DNA from: Eutrophocola sp964503965
GTDB lineage: Bacteria > Pseudomonadota > Gammaproteobacteria > Pseudomonadales > Pseudohongiellaceae
Direction of reading: 5' to 3'
Assembly: GCA_964503965.1 (NCBI GenBank)
Contig: CAZDCK010000025.1
Coordinates: forward strand, 1 to 44,886
Length of the DNA: 44,886 nt
The position numbers were made by a program, and so were the translations under genes. Of this stretch, positions 24,714 to 33,868 are shown piece by piece; position 1 is the first letter of the stretch, and the number at the start of each line of letters is the position of its first letter. Under the pieces are notes generated by a model. That model saw nothing but the letters and a program-made list of their open reading frames with translations, had not been told where the DNA came from and did not search any database.

Positions 24714-26702
24714 TCAGCCTTTTAGCAGGTAATTTTTACCGGCATCCAGTTTGTCTCCGAAACCGCTGAGTACAAGGATGTCACCGGCTTCAAGGACCAG
24801 GTTAAAGTGCTGTTCCGCTGTCATAACCATGATGCCCCGGTGGACCTCCAGGATCTGGATATCGTGAGGAAGATGCAACTGGCTTATGGTCCGGCCACAA
24901 GCATAGGCATCATCGGGTAATGTGATGGCGTGAATAACTTCTGCAACAGCACTTTTATCGAGAAATCCAGTGCGTTCTCCCTGGTAAAACCCCTTCAGCA
25001 TCTTGTAGCGGTCACGCCGGGCCTTGTCTATGATGCTGTGGATCATATGGTCAGGATAGTTCACCATCAGCAGGATGTGGGAAATCATAGTGAGACTGGC
25101 CTCATGGGTTTCAGGGATGACTTCGGCGGCACCGGCGGCAACCAGCTTGTCCAGACTTGAATCATCCCGGGTTCTGACCAGTACCGGCGTGTTCGGGTTG
25201 ATGGTGTGGATGTTCTCAAGAATATTGGAAGCCTTTTCAGCATTATCAAAGGTGATTACCGCAAGGCAGGCATGGCCAGCACCGGCTGCCTTAAGAATAT
25301 CGAGCCTTTCGCTATCACCATAAAAAATCGGTTCCTCTGTGGTGCTGGCCTCGCGAATTCTCCTGTCATCGGTTTCAAGTACCAGATAGTCGATATTCAG
25401 CGGCCGAAGAAAGCGGGCAATGGTCTGGCCGACACGACCAAAACCGAGAATGAGAATATGGTTTTTTTTCTGTTGCTGTTCAATAACGGCACTATTCTCT
25501 TCTTTCAATTCAAGGGTTTTGCTGCCTATGCGTAACCAGGCGGAGTCTACCAGGGCAGGACCATGCCTGATCAGAAGAGGGGTCAGGACCATGCTGATTA
25601 TCACGATGGTGATGAGATTTGAGGCGACATCTTCCGTAACGAGCGTATTCCTGACAGACAATGCGAGCAGGGCGAAAAGGAATTCACTGCCCTGGGCGAG
25701 TGCGAGGCCAGCCGGGGCAGCAGATCGCCACGTCTCCCCCAGAAGTTTTACAATCCCGGTGATCATCAGCGCCTTGATAATTACCAGCAATAACCCAGCT
25801 ACGAGCAGGTAGGGCCAGTAAACCGCCAGCAGTCCCAGGTCCACCAGCATACCAATAGTGATAAAAAACAGTCCCAGCAGAAGATCCCTGAATGGTTTGA
25901 TATCGGCTTCCAGCTGATGCCGGTAACGCGTATCACCAAGCATCATGCCCGCAAGGAAGGCACCCAGCTCCATGCTCAGACCTATGCTGGAAGTCAGCAT
26001 GGCTGAAAGCAGCACGATTACCAGGGCGGCAAGAACCAGGATCTGGTCTGACTTCTGCTTGGAAATTTCCCGAAGCAGACGGGGTAGCAGGTACCTGCCA
26101 GTAAAGAAAAAGGCTGCAAGTAGAATTACCCCTTCACCAATAGTGAATAACAGGGCATTGACTGAAAAGCTTTCCGCCTGGTTGCTCACCAGCGGCACAG
26201 CGATCAAAAGGCTTACTGCTACCAGATCCTGAAACAGGAGGATGCCGATGGCAATTTCTCCATGGCGAGTCTTGAGCAATCCCATCTGGCTGAGTTCACC
26301 CGATACCACAGCTGTTGACGAGAGGGACAATCCACCGGCGAGTATCAATGCAATCTGCCATTCAATATTGAAAAACCGGAGTATGAAATAAAACAGACTG
26401 GCACATAGAATCACCTGCACACTTCCCAGCTTGAACACGGTGTTTCGTAGCAAAATCAGGCGAGGCAATGAGAACTCAAGTCCTAGAATGAAGAGCAGGA
26501 AGGTAAGACCCAACTCGGCAATAGCGGCCAGTTCTTCCGGGTCTTCAATCATGCCAAAGCCCGTTGGTCCAAAAAGTGCGCCGGTAATCAGGAAGGCAAG
26601 CAGTGAAGTGATACGAAGCCGGTAGAACATGGTGACCAGCAGGGTGGACACACCCAGCAGGAGGAGTATGGAGGTCAGGAGTGTGGAATGATCACCGTGC
26701 AA
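24714..26702 (-). CDS. Kef-type monovalent cation:proton antiporter (CPA2) with RCK domains
   Basis: A 662-aa transporter exchanging K+ or Na+ for H+. About twelve helices fill residues 1-380 (starting LLTSILLLLGVSTLLVTMFY; conserved ALFGPTGFG and LGLTFLLFILGLEFSLPRL; SLSSTAVVSGELSQMGLL). A TrkA-N/RCK domain follows (ILILGFGRVGQTIARFLRPL, NAD-binding GxGxxG, then YGDSERLDILKAAGAGHA) and a TrkA-C domain at the end (ACGRTISQLHLPHDIQIL). The start is TTG at 26702 with AGGT eight bases upstream; the next Met would delete part of the first helix. It opens the operon continuing into the sulfotransferase, glycosyltransferase and deacetylase genes. Confidence 0.92.
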   Translation of the reverse strand: MHGDHSTLLTSILLLLGVSTLLVTMFYRLRITSLLAFLITGALFGPTGFGMIEDPEELAAIAELGLTFLLFILGLEFSLPRLILLRNTVFKLGSVQVILCASLFYFILRFFNIEWQIALILAGGLSLSSTAVVSGELSQMGLLKTRHGEIAIGILLFQDLVAVSLLIAVPLVSNQAESFSVNALLFTIGEGVILLAAFFFTGRYLLPRLLREISKQKSDQILVLAALVIVLLSAMLTSSIGLSMELGAFLAGMMLGDTRYRHQLEADIKPFRDLLLGLFFITIGMLVDLGLLAVYWPYLLVAGLLLVIIKALMITGIVKLLGETWRSAAPAGLALAQGSEFLFALLALSVRNTLVTEDVASNLITIVIISMVLTPLLIRHGPALVDSAWLRIGSKTLELKEENSAVIEQQQKKNHILILGFGRVGQTIARFLRPLNIDYLVLETDDRRIREASTTEEPIFYGDSERLDILKAAGAGHACLAVITFDNAEKASNILENIHTINPNTPVLVRTRDDSSLDKLVAAGAAEVIPETHEASLTMISHILLMVNYPDHMIHSIIDKARRDRYKMLKGFYQGERTGFLDKSAVAEVIHAITLPDDAYACGRTISQLHLPHDIQILEVHRGIMVMTAEQHFNLVLEAGDILVLSGFGDKLDAGKNYLLKG

Positions 26703-26969
26703 AGTCTGGTACCTGTTTCGACCTGATTGTTAATCCCAGGAGGTATAATTTAGCGTATAACTGATTACGAATCCCATGGAGATGTAACTTTATAGTGAAT
26801 TGTGAAAGAAAAGTTAAAGTAATCTCATAGTAAACAGTTGAACTTGCTGTTTCCATGGTAAAAATTGGTGAATTCCTGTAGAGTGCTGGCACTGGAATTT
26901 CTGCCGGAAATCCCAGTAAATCAAATGAAGTTTTATGCAACTATTTTTTGCAACCAGGGACCCTTTTGA

Positions 26970-27209
26970 GTGAATTCCGGAGCATTGATATCAGAAGGTA
27001 TTAATCTGATGTTACTGGGTATGGGCACAGTATTTGTGTTCCTGACCCTGTTGGTGATCGTGACATCAATCATGTCAGCACTGGTACAGAAATATGGAGC
27101 TGTTCAACCCGCAGATCTCCATGAGCCCGGAGCTGCAGGTCAGCTTGACGAAGTGACACTGCTTGCCGTCATCAGCGCAGCCATTCACGCGCATCGCTCG
27201 AAACACTAA
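26970..27209 (+). CDS. oadG: oxaloacetate decarboxylase (Na+-extruding) gamma subunit
   Basis: The 79-aa product has the OadG build: a single helix LMLLGMGTVFVFLTLLVIVTSIMS, a short linker and a polar C-terminal tail ending HAHRSKH, where His residues can bind Zn2+. The GTG at 26970 is the only possible start because a stop codon precedes it directly; AGGGA lies 9 bases upstream. It is followed by oadA and oadB in the same direction (order G-A-B). It organises the membrane complex that couples oxaloacetate decarboxylation to Na+ export. Confidence 0.9.
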   Translation: MNSGALISEGINLMLLGMGTVFVFLTLLVIVTSIMSALVQKYGAVQPADLHEPGAAGQLDEVTLLAVISAAIHAHRSKH

Positions 27210-27335
27210 TACTAACCAGTCCAGGAATTTGATTTTCACTGTTTGCTTTCACAACGGCAGAAAAATTTTACCCTGTCTGTGCATCAGAAATTTGTCTAGC
27301 GCATGGGCAACAGATATCAGGAATGGGTTAATCCA

Positions 27336-29147
27336 ATGATTGAAGACAGATCTCCCGTCGGTATTACCGAACTTGTACTGCGTGATGCGCATCAGTCCCT
27401 GCTGGCGACACGCCTTCGCCTTGAAGACATGCTGCCCATAGCCGACAAGATTGACCAGGTCGGTTTCTGGTCGGTGGAAAGCTGGGGTGGGGCCACCTTT
27501 GATGCCTGCATCCGTTACCTGGGAGAGGATCCCTGGCATCGCATTCGCGAACTGAAAAAGGCCATCCCCAATACAAGGCACCAGATGCTTTTCAGGGCCC
27601 AGAATATACTGGGTTACCGCCATTATGCTGATGATGTCGTTGAAAAGTTCTGTGAGCGTGCCTATGTAAACGGCGTTGATGTTTTCCGTATTTTTGATGC
27701 CATGAATGACCCGCGCAATTTTGAGACGGCGATCAGGGGCGTCAAGAAGGTTGGCGGTCATGCCCAGGGTGCCCTTTCCTACACGGTAAGCCCCGTTCAT
27801 ACCATTGATACCTGGTTAACCCTCGCGCACCAGCTCAAGGACATGGGGGCCGATACGATCTGCATCAAGGACATGGCCGGATTGCTGCGTCCTTACGTTT
27901 GTTATGAACTCGTCAGTCGCCTGAAGAAAGAAGTGGGCCTACCTGTGCATATGCAAAGCCATGCCACCACAGGCATGGCAACACCGACCCTTGTAAAAGC
28001 GATCGAGGCGGGCATAGACAACGTTGACTCTGCTATCTCGTCCATGAGTATGACTTATGGCCATCCTGCCACTGAAACCATCAACGCGATTTTCGAGGAC
28101 CTTCCCGGAGATCCCGGTCTGAATCTGGAACTGTTGGCTGAGATAGCCGAGTATTTCAGGGGCGTCCGCAAGAAATACGCCAAATTTGAAGGTGCCCTGA
28201 AAGGGGTCGATGCCCGAATTCTCCTGGCACAGGTGCCGGGTGGCATGTTGACAAATATGGAAAGTCAGCTCAAGGAACAGAATGCCTCTGACAAGATGGG
28301 GGAGGTCCTGAAAGAGATTCCCCGCGTGCGTGAAGATCTTGGCACCATTGCCCTGGTTACGCCCACCTCGCAGATTGTTGGAACCCAGGCCGTGATCAAT
28401 GTGCTGTCAGGTGAACGTTACAAGAGCATCACCAAGGAATCAGCGGGCATCCTCAAAGGTGAATATGGTGCCACAGCCACACCGGTTAACAAGGAGTTGC
28501 AGGAACGGGTGCTTGAGGGCAAAGAGCCGGTCACCTGCAGGCCTGCTGACCTGCTGGATCCGGAACTGGACAGCCTGACTGAGGAATTACGCAAGAAATC
28601 CGCTGAAGAGGGCTTTAATCTTGAAAGCGGTGAGGGCGAAATTGACGATGTTCTCACCTATGCCCTGTTCCCTCAGATTGGACTGAAATTTCTCAAGAAT
28701 CGCGGCAATCCGGATGCCTTTGAGCCCGCGCCGACTGGTGTGGAAGACGCACCTAAAGCTGCTGCCAGTACGCCGGCTTCCAGCGGGACCAGTGTTTACT
28801 CGGTTAACGTCAATGGCCAGTCGTACGTTGTGGAAGTTGCTGAAGGTGGCAATATCAGCAAAGTGGAAGCAGGCACCAGGCCGGCTGAAACAACGCAGCC
28901 AAAAACAAGTGAATCCACGACATCCGTGGCCGCAGGCGAGCCTCTAGCAGCGCCACTGGCAGGTAATATCTTCAAGGTCAATGTTACTGTTGGCCAGGAA
29001 GTGAAAGAAGGGGAAGTCCTGATCATTCTGGAAGCCATGAAAATGGAAACCGAGGTCAAGGCACCCAGAGCAGGAAAAATCCGCAGTATAAAAGTGGCAG
29101 AAGGAAATGCTGTTGCTGTGGGTGATGAACTGCTGGCCATCGGTTGA
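27336..29147 (+). CDS. oadA: oxaloacetate decarboxylase alpha subunit (carboxyltransferase-biotinyl)
   Basis: A 603-aa soluble subunit that moves the carboxyl group of oxaloacetate to biotin. The N-terminal carboxyltransferase barrel starts GITELVLRDAHQSLLATRL (metal Asp) and contains HMQSHATTGMATPTL (metal His pair) and YGHPATETINAIF. A conserved carboxylase domain follows. A Pro/Ala/Thr-rich linker (about residues 465-490) leads to a biotinyl domain with EAMKMETEV; the biotinylated residue is Lys569. I chose ATG 27336 because family members start just before GITE; ATG 27303 is also open. It is 126 bases after oadG and 31 bases before oadB. Confidence 0.95.
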   Translation: MIEDRSPVGITELVLRDAHQSLLATRLRLEDMLPIADKIDQVGFWSVESWGGATFDACIRYLGEDPWHRIRELKKAIPNTRHQMLFRAQNILGYRHYADDVVEKFCERAYVNGVDVFRIFDAMNDPRNFETAIRGVKKVGGHAQGALSYTVSPVHTIDTWLTLAHQLKDMGADTICIKDMAGLLRPYVCYELVSRLKKEVGLPVHMQSHATTGMATPTLVKAIEAGIDNVDSAISSMSMTYGHPATETINAIFEDLPGDPGLNLELLAEIAEYFRGVRKKYAKFEGALKGVDARILLAQVPGGMLTNMESQLKEQNASDKMGEVLKEIPRVREDLGTIALVTPTSQIVGTQAVINVLSGERYKSITKESAGILKGEYGATATPVNKELQERVLEGKEPVTCRPADLLDPELDSLTEELRKKSAEEGFNLESGEGEIDDVLTYALFPQIGLKFLKNRGNPDAFEPAPTGVEDAPKAAASTPASSGTSVYSVNVNGQSYVVEVAEGGNISKVEAGTRPAETTQPKTSESTTSVAAGEPLAAPLAGNIFKVNVTVGQEVKEGEVLIILEAMKMETEVKAPRAGKIRSIKVAEGNAVAVGDELLAIG

Positions 29148-29178
29148 AACTTCCAGAAATTACGCGGACCCTTATCAA

Positions 29179-30345
29179 ATGGACAGCCTGACCCAGCTTT
29201 TCCAGGATTCCGGCCTCTATCAGCTTGAGGGTGGCCAGTTCATCATGATTCTGGTGGGCCTGTTACTGGTCTATCTTGCGATATGCAAGGGCTTTGAGCC
29301 ACTGCTACTGCTTCCCATTGGTATGGGCGCTATTTTGGTGAACATCCCCGGTGCAGGGTTTCTCGCAGCACCTGTCCATGATGCCGCAGGCCATCTGGAG
29401 TCACCTGGCGGTATTCTTTACTACATTTATGAAGCAGGTATAGCGACAGGTATTTTTCCCCTGGTGATTTTTATGGGGGTCGGGGCAATGACTGATTTCG
29501 GTCCATTGCTGGCCAATCCAAGAACGCTGTTTCTTGGGGCCGCCGCGCAGTTCGGTATTTTCACCACCGTGCTGGGTGCTATAGGACTCAGTGCTGCGGG
29601 CTTGATGGACTTCTCCCTGGCGGATGCGGCAGCTATTGGCATCATAGGTGGGGCTGATGGCCCCACAGCCATATTTGTTTCCAGTCGCCTTGCCCCGGAA
29701 CTGCTGGGAGCAATAGCCGTTGCGGCATATTCCTATATGGCCCTGGTGCCGATGATCCAGCCTCCTATCATGAAAGCACTGACTACCCAGGCCGAGCGTG
29801 AAATTCGTATGGAACAGCTGCGTCCTGTTTCCCAGCGTGAAAAAATTATTTTCCCCATAAGCCTGCTTGTTCTTGTGGCCTTGTTTCTGCCCAGTGCGGC
29901 ACCTCTGCTCGGAATGTTCTGTTTTGGCAACCTGATGAAAGAAAGTGGCGTGGTAGAACGCCTCAGTGATACAGCCCAAAACTCCCTGATCAATATCACC
30001 ACCATTTTTCTGGGCCTGGGGGTTGGTTCAAAACTCAGTTCTGATTCGTTCCTTAATATTGAGACCCTCGGAATTTTGTTGCTAGGTATCGTGGCTTTTG
30101 GTATCGGGACAGCCACAGGAATCATTATGGCCAAGCTGATGAACCGCTTTGGTAATACACCCATCAATCCGCTGATAGGTGCGGCCGGTGTCTCGGCGGT
30201 TCCCATGGCGGCTCGTGTGGCCAACAAGGTAGGACTGGAATCGAATCCCCAGAACTTCCTGCTGATGCATGCCATGGGTCCGAATGTTGCTGGCGTTATT
30301 GGCTCAGCGGTTGCGGCCGGGGTAATGATCAGCTATCTAGGCTAA
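29179..30345 (+). CDS. oadB: oxaloacetate decarboxylase beta subunit (Na+ pump)
   Basis: This is the integral-membrane subunit that decarboxylates carboxybiotin and pumps Na+. The 388-aa product has about nine helices. The family motifs include GGILYYIYEAGIATGIFPLVIFMGVGAMTDFGPLLANP, AAIGIIGGADGPTAIFVSS (the Na+-site Asp in GGADGPT), AYSYMALVPMIQPPIMKAL and GAAGVSAVPMAARVA. The open frame starts 72 bases earlier inside oadA, but ATG 29179 (MDSLTQLFQDSG) matches the normal N-terminus. It closes the oadGAB operon. The complex can run as a Na+ pump or aid oxaloacetate/pyruvate balance. Confidence 0.95.
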   Translation: MDSLTQLFQDSGLYQLEGGQFIMILVGLLLVYLAICKGFEPLLLLPIGMGAILVNIPGAGFLAAPVHDAAGHLESPGGILYYIYEAGIATGIFPLVIFMGVGAMTDFGPLLANPRTLFLGAAAQFGIFTTVLGAIGLSAAGLMDFSLADAAAIGIIGGADGPTAIFVSSRLAPELLGAIAVAAYSYMALVPMIQPPIMKALTTQAEREIRMEQLRPVSQREKIIFPISLLVLVALFLPSAAPLLGMFCFGNLMKESGVVERLSDTAQNSLINITTIFLGLGVGSKLSSDSFLNIETLGILLLGIVAFGIGTATGIIMAKLMNRFGNTPINPLIGAAGVSAVPMAARVANKVGLESNPQNFLLMHAMGPNVAGVIGSAVAAGVMISYLG

Positions 30346-30389
30346 GCGCTGAAGGCGAAAGCCAAAGCCTTGAGAAATACAGACAGCGC
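30346..30389 (+). other. nested hairpin right after oadB
   Basis: GCGCTG (30346-30351) pairs with CAGCGC (30384-30389), and inside them AAGGC pairs with GCCTT. The stem begins on the base after the oadB stop codon. No T run follows, so it may be an mRNA 3'-end stabiliser or a Rho-linked structure rather than an intrinsic terminator. Confidence 0.4.
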
Positions 30390-30459
30390 ATCCGTCGTCT
30401 CCCTGTTAAGGTGTAATTCATTTGTGGCGATTTACCCTGTTTGACAGGAGGAAGTCACC

Positions 30460-30858
30460 ATGAAGAAAATCAGCCTGTTCCTGACAAACCTTGTTTTTCT
30501 GTTTGCCTATCAAGCCGCCCAACCCGCCATGGCCGATACCATGCGCTGTGACAGAACTCTAGTCACACGTGGTGACAGTCAGGGCGAGGTACTGGCAGCC
30601 TGTGGCGAACCGATGTTCGCTTCCCAGCGAAAAATATATCGTTCCGGTATTCCCTCAAGGAGACTTATGAATTTTAGTCCCAACCGGCTTTACCGTAACC
30701 TGACCAGCAGGGAACTGGTTCATTATGATCGTTCCGTTGTTGAGGTGCCTGTGGATGTATGGACTTATAATTTTGGGCCCCGCCAGTTTATGCGAGAGAT
30801 TACATTTATGGATGGCAGGGTGTTGGGCATAGAGACATTGGGTTACGGACATCGATAG
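30460..30858 (+). CDS. DUF2845 domain protein, exported
   Basis: The 132-aa product has a signal peptide (ISLFLTNLVFLFAYQAAQPAMA) and a mature domain with the DUF2845 pattern: MRCDRTLVTRGDSQGEVLAACGEP, then VDVWTYNFGPRQFMREITFMDGRVLGIETLGYG. Two Cys (in MRCDR and AACGEP) could form a disulfide. The family is small, periplasmic and without known function. AGGAGG lies 9 bases before the ATG, a strong ribosome site. It is downstream of oadB by 114 bases and probably separately transcribed. Confidence 0.8.
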   Translation: MKKISLFLTNLVFLFAYQAAQPAMADTMRCDRTLVTRGDSQGEVLAACGEPMFASQRKIYRSGIPSRRLMNFSPNRLYRNLTSRELVHYDRSVVEVPVDVWTYNFGPRQFMREITFMDGRVLGIETLGYGHR

Positions 30859-31093
30859 CCCTCCTGCGCGCATAACTTGTCGCTTCTTTTCTGATTACCC
30901 TTCATGCCAGCCATTGTGATACTTTTCAGGGCACGGGACAGGGCTGCCTGGGTAAATATACCGGGCGGGATGTTCATGGAGGAGGGCAGCAGGCTGATCA
31001 ACTACGGTCAGTTCAGCGATGTTAAAGTGGTTTTTCTTTTCCGGCGAGCTCCGCTGTCTGTTTTCACCCAGGATCATTAAAAGGAGAATACAA

Positions 31094-31930
31094 TTGAAAA
31101 ATATAAACATGCTCAGGTTAATGGTGACCTGTTTCCTAATCCTTCCGGTGCTTGCGCATGCGCAGGTAAGCTGTACGCGCGGTGGATTGAAAAGGGCAAC
31201 AGATCTGTATATTGAAGCCCAGACAGAAGGAGATATTTCAAACTTGCCACTTGCTCCGAGTACAGGGTACTGGGAGAACGAAGAATTAATGAACATGGAT
31301 GATGGTCTGATCAACAAGTCCATGAATATCAATCATCATCGCAGTATTTATGACACAGATTCCTGCCAGTCTTTTACAGAAGTTATCGTCACTGACAAGG
31401 ATGAACCCTATGTCCTTGGGACACGCATGCGCGTGAACCATGACAAGATTGCCGAAATAGAAATCATATGGACGACTACCGGATACTGGCTTTTTGATGC
31501 AGAGGCCTATCTGCGTTATTCCTCTTCGGAAGACTGGGGGGCTATTCCGGCTGAAGAAAGGGATACACGCGGCATCATTGTGGCCGCAGCGAATGCCTAC
31601 CTGGATGCTTTTCTAGAAGGGCAGATTGACCAGGTTCCCTGGGGCTTTCCCTGTGTAAGGATTGAGGGTGGACTGTATACGGGAAGAGGGCAACCCGATG
31701 ACAGTTGTGAAGTAGGCGTTCCTGCCGGAGTCAATATCGCGAACAGGCGCTTTGTTGTGGATGAAGTCCTCGGATCGGTGGTGGTGTACTGTACATTTGG
31801 CACCGGAACACCTGGTGGTGGAAGCGGTTCGCCGGATACTCATCTGTTCAGGGTGGAGAATGGGAAGCTACGCTATGTTCATACGCTTACCCATCTGCTG
31901 CAGAGTGCATTCCAGGGTGGTAATGATTGA
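31094..31930 (+). CDS. exported protein, NTF2-like second half, unknown function
   Basis: The best start is TTG at 31094, since AGGAG lies 7 bases upstream and gives the 278-aa product a signal peptide (LRLMVTCFLILPVLAHAQ). ATG 31109 is too far from that site, and the ATG at 31019 has no ribosome site. The mature protein has Cys in VSCTRGG and DSCQSF. Its second half (GIIVAAANAYLDAFLEGQID, then NRRFVVDEVLGSVVVYCTFGTG and HLFRVENGKLRYVHTL) resembles the NTF2/SnoaL-like fold seen in exported proteins of the DUF8021 type. No catalytic motif is evident. It faces pilU with a 15-base gap, end to end. Confidence 0.72.
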   Translation: MKNINMLRLMVTCFLILPVLAHAQVSCTRGGLKRATDLYIEAQTEGDISNLPLAPSTGYWENEELMNMDDGLINKSMNINHHRSIYDTDSCQSFTEVIVTDKDEPYVLGTRMRVNHDKIAEIEIIWTTTGYWLFDAEAYLRYSSSEDWGAIPAEERDTRGIIVAAANAYLDAFLEGQIDQVPWGFPCVRIEGGLYTGRGQPDDSCEVGVPAGVNIANRRFVVDEVLGSVVVYCTFGTGTPGGGSGSPDTHLFRVENGKLRYVHTLTHLLQSAFQGGND

Positions 31931-31945
31931 TTCTTGCTCCGGTTG

Positions 31946-33082
31946 TCAGATGTCCTTGCCGTAGGTCTGAAAATCGGAATTAAGATCAGTCAGCTCGAGG
32001 CCGTCCGTACTCCGGTCGGTTTCGCTGCCTTCCAGGTTCATGCGGATAGTCAGGTTGTTCCTGGAGTCAGCATTTTCCAGTGCTATTTCCCGTGTAATCC
32101 TGCCTTGTCGGTAAAGGTCATACAGGGCCTGATCGAAAGTCTGCATGCCCAGTTCCCGGCTTTTTTCAATGGCTTCCTTAAGCAGGTCAATCTCCTGTTT
32201 TTCAATCAGGTCCGCGATATAGGACGAACGGGTCATGATTTCCATGGCTGGAACCAGTTCTCCATCAGTTGAAGGCAAAAGCCGCTGTGAGATGACCGAT
32301 TTGAGATTTAATGACAAATCCAGGAGTAGCTGATGATGTGCGGCCTCCGGAAAAAAATTGATTATTCTATCGATAGCCTGGTTTGCATTGTTTGCATGGA
32401 GTGTCGATAAACACAAATGCCCAGTCTCCGCATAGGAAATGGCATGTTGCATGGTATCCCGGTCGCGAATTTCTCCAATTAGAATCACATCTGGCGCCTG
32501 GCGCATGGCATTTTTCAGGGCGTTCTCATAGCTCAGGGTATCCAGCCCAACTTCCCGTTGATCCACAACTGCCTTTTTATGTTCATAGACAAACTCCACG
32601 GGATCTTCGATGGTAAGAATATGACCTTCCTTGTTTGCATTTCGATAATCGATCATTGAGGCGAGGGTGGTGGATTTGCCCGAACCCGTTGCCCCCACGA
32701 CCAGTATCAGGCCGCGCGGTTCCATAACAAGCTCCTTGAGTATAGGGGGCAGATGCAGGGATTCCATTGATGGGATGATTGAGCGAATATAGCGAATTAC
32801 CATGGAAACTTCGCCTTGCTGCCGGTAAAGATTAACGCGGAAACGGCCAATATCGTTCAGGTTCAGGGCAAAGTTCAGTTCCATTTCCCTTTCGAATTCT
32901 GCCCGCTGCTGGTCTGAGATAAAGCTGTAGGCCAGTTTTTTTACATCGCCTGGCTTTAGAGGGTCACGGCTGATTGGCAGCGTATGACCCTTGACCTTGA
33001 CGTTGACAGGGGCGCCCACGGAAAAAAATAGGTCCGATGCCTCCTTGTCTGCCATTGCTTTTAGAAAAGTTGTAATTTCCAT
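31946..33082 (-). CDS. pilU: type IV pilus twitching ATPase PilU
   Basis: A 378-aa retraction-motor ATPase of the PilT/PilU group. The N-terminal PAS-like domain (FLKAMADKEASDLFFSVGAP) is followed by the RecA core: Walker A GATGSGKST at about residues 130-138, Asp box ILTIEDPVEFV with catalytic Glu, Walker B DVILIGEIRD and His box TGHLCLSTLHANNA. The N-terminus SDLFFS and the extended C-terminal tail beyond residue 340 fit PilU better than PilT. PilT is usually the neighbour, but none is in the window; the upstream gene is a DUF4097-like protein. AGGTAGGA precedes the ATG. Confidence 0.92.
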   Translation of the reverse strand: MEITTFLKAMADKEASDLFFSVGAPVNVKVKGHTLPISRDPLKPGDVKKLAYSFISDQQRAEFEREMELNFALNLNDIGRFRVNLYRQQGEVSMVIRYIRSIIPSMESLHLPPILKELVMEPRGLILVVGATGSGKSTTLASMIDYRNANKEGHILTIEDPVEFVYEHKKAVVDQREVGLDTLSYENALKNAMRQAPDVILIGEIRDRDTMQHAISYAETGHLCLSTLHANNANQAIDRIINFFPEAAHHQLLLDLSLNLKSVISQRLLPSTDGELVPAMEIMTRSSYIADLIEKQEIDLLKEAIEKSRELGMQTFDQALYDLYRQGRITREIALENADSRNNLTIRMNLEGSETDRSTDGLELTDLNSDFQTYGKDI

Positions 33083-33226
33083 GGTCCTACCTCAATGCTC
33101 GAGAATCGAATCAATCCTACCCGTCCTTGGGTTATGGCTAATTGATACAACTTAAATGAGTATTGAACAAGCTAAAAGCATTTTTCCACTGATTCTGCCG
33201 GGATGTGTCATGTTTGTCTGGTTTCA

Positions 33227-33868
33227 TCAGAACAGCCTGATATCCACATCACCCACTCCCAGGTTTATTTCCATATCATTGCTGCCATGCCCATCTGCCC
33301 GGATTGACCTGGATATAAATGCTGACTTGTTAGTGATGATATCTGCACCATCAACGGATGCATCGCCGACTCCCACGTTGAGATTGATTCGTCCTACTGT
33401 ATTTCCCGGAGCCCTTATTGAGACATCACCAACTACCATTTCAACATCCACGTCCGTATTGTTTATTTCCATTGTTATTTCGCCAACTCCCAACTGGACA
33501 ATGGTGTGTTCAACGTCAGGTATTTCCATAAACCAGCTGGCATTGGTGTTATCTTCCTCGAATGACAGGAAAATAGTGTCTCCCCGTTCCCTGATCTCCA
33601 TGTCCTCAACATTCACTTTCCGACGGAAAAAGCCTTTCCTTTTGCCTTCCAGTTCAACATCGATATGCAAATCACCATCCCTGGAAGGTAGAACATGAAT
33701 ACTGCCGACACTATTGCTGATTTCGACGACGGCTATACCCTCAAGAGCAATGTCATGATGCACCGAGGACGTATTATCAGCATGGGCGGTGGTGACAATG
33801 GCCGTCATCAGGAAGACACCGATTCCCATCAACGTAAGTTTCTTCATAACCAATTCGCTGCGTGACAT
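33227..33868 (-). CDS. exported DUF4097-like beta-helix protein
   Basis: The 213-aa product has a signal peptide (KKLTLMGIGVFLMTAIVTTAHA) and repeating short beta-strands (EISNSVGSIHVLPSRDGDLHIDVELEG, VQLGVGEITMEINNTDVDVEMVVGDVSIR, NVGVGDASVDG, NLGVGDVDIRLF) in which GVGD or VVGD recurs. This matches the DUF4097/DUF2807 putative adhesin family. ATG 33868 is favoured by AGGAG eight bases upstream; the later ATG 33847 lacks one. It precedes pilU on the same strand by 144 bases. Its role is unknown. Confidence 0.75.
   Translation of the reverse strand: MSRSELVMKKLTLMGIGVFLMTAIVTTAHADNTSSVHHDIALEGIAVVEISNSVGSIHVLPSRDGDLHIDVELEGKRKGFFRRKVNVEDMEIRERGDTIFLSFEEDNTNASWFMEIPDVEHTIVQLGVGEITMEINNTDVDVEMVVGDVSIRAPGNTVGRINLNVGVGDASVDGADIITNKSAFISRSIRADGHGSNDMEINLGVGDVDIRLF

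Noticed and set aside
26889..26906. sigma-54-like TGGCAC-N-TTTCTGC near oadG
   Set aside because: The -12 element lacks the required GC at the right spacing, and no sigma-54 context is visible.
26692..26940. 82-codon frame overlapping the start of the antiporter
   Set aside because: It overlaps the antiporter N-terminus in another frame and has no recognisable features.
30904..31080. 58-codon frame before the NTF2-like gene
   Set aside because: No ribosome site, no signal or helix, no family likeness, and it lies in what should be a promoter or leader region.
33156..33698. 180-codon Ser/Thr/Pro-rich frame on the plus strand
   Set aside because: It runs antisense to the DUF4097-like gene, which has a signal peptide and a ribosome site; its composition is that of a shadow.
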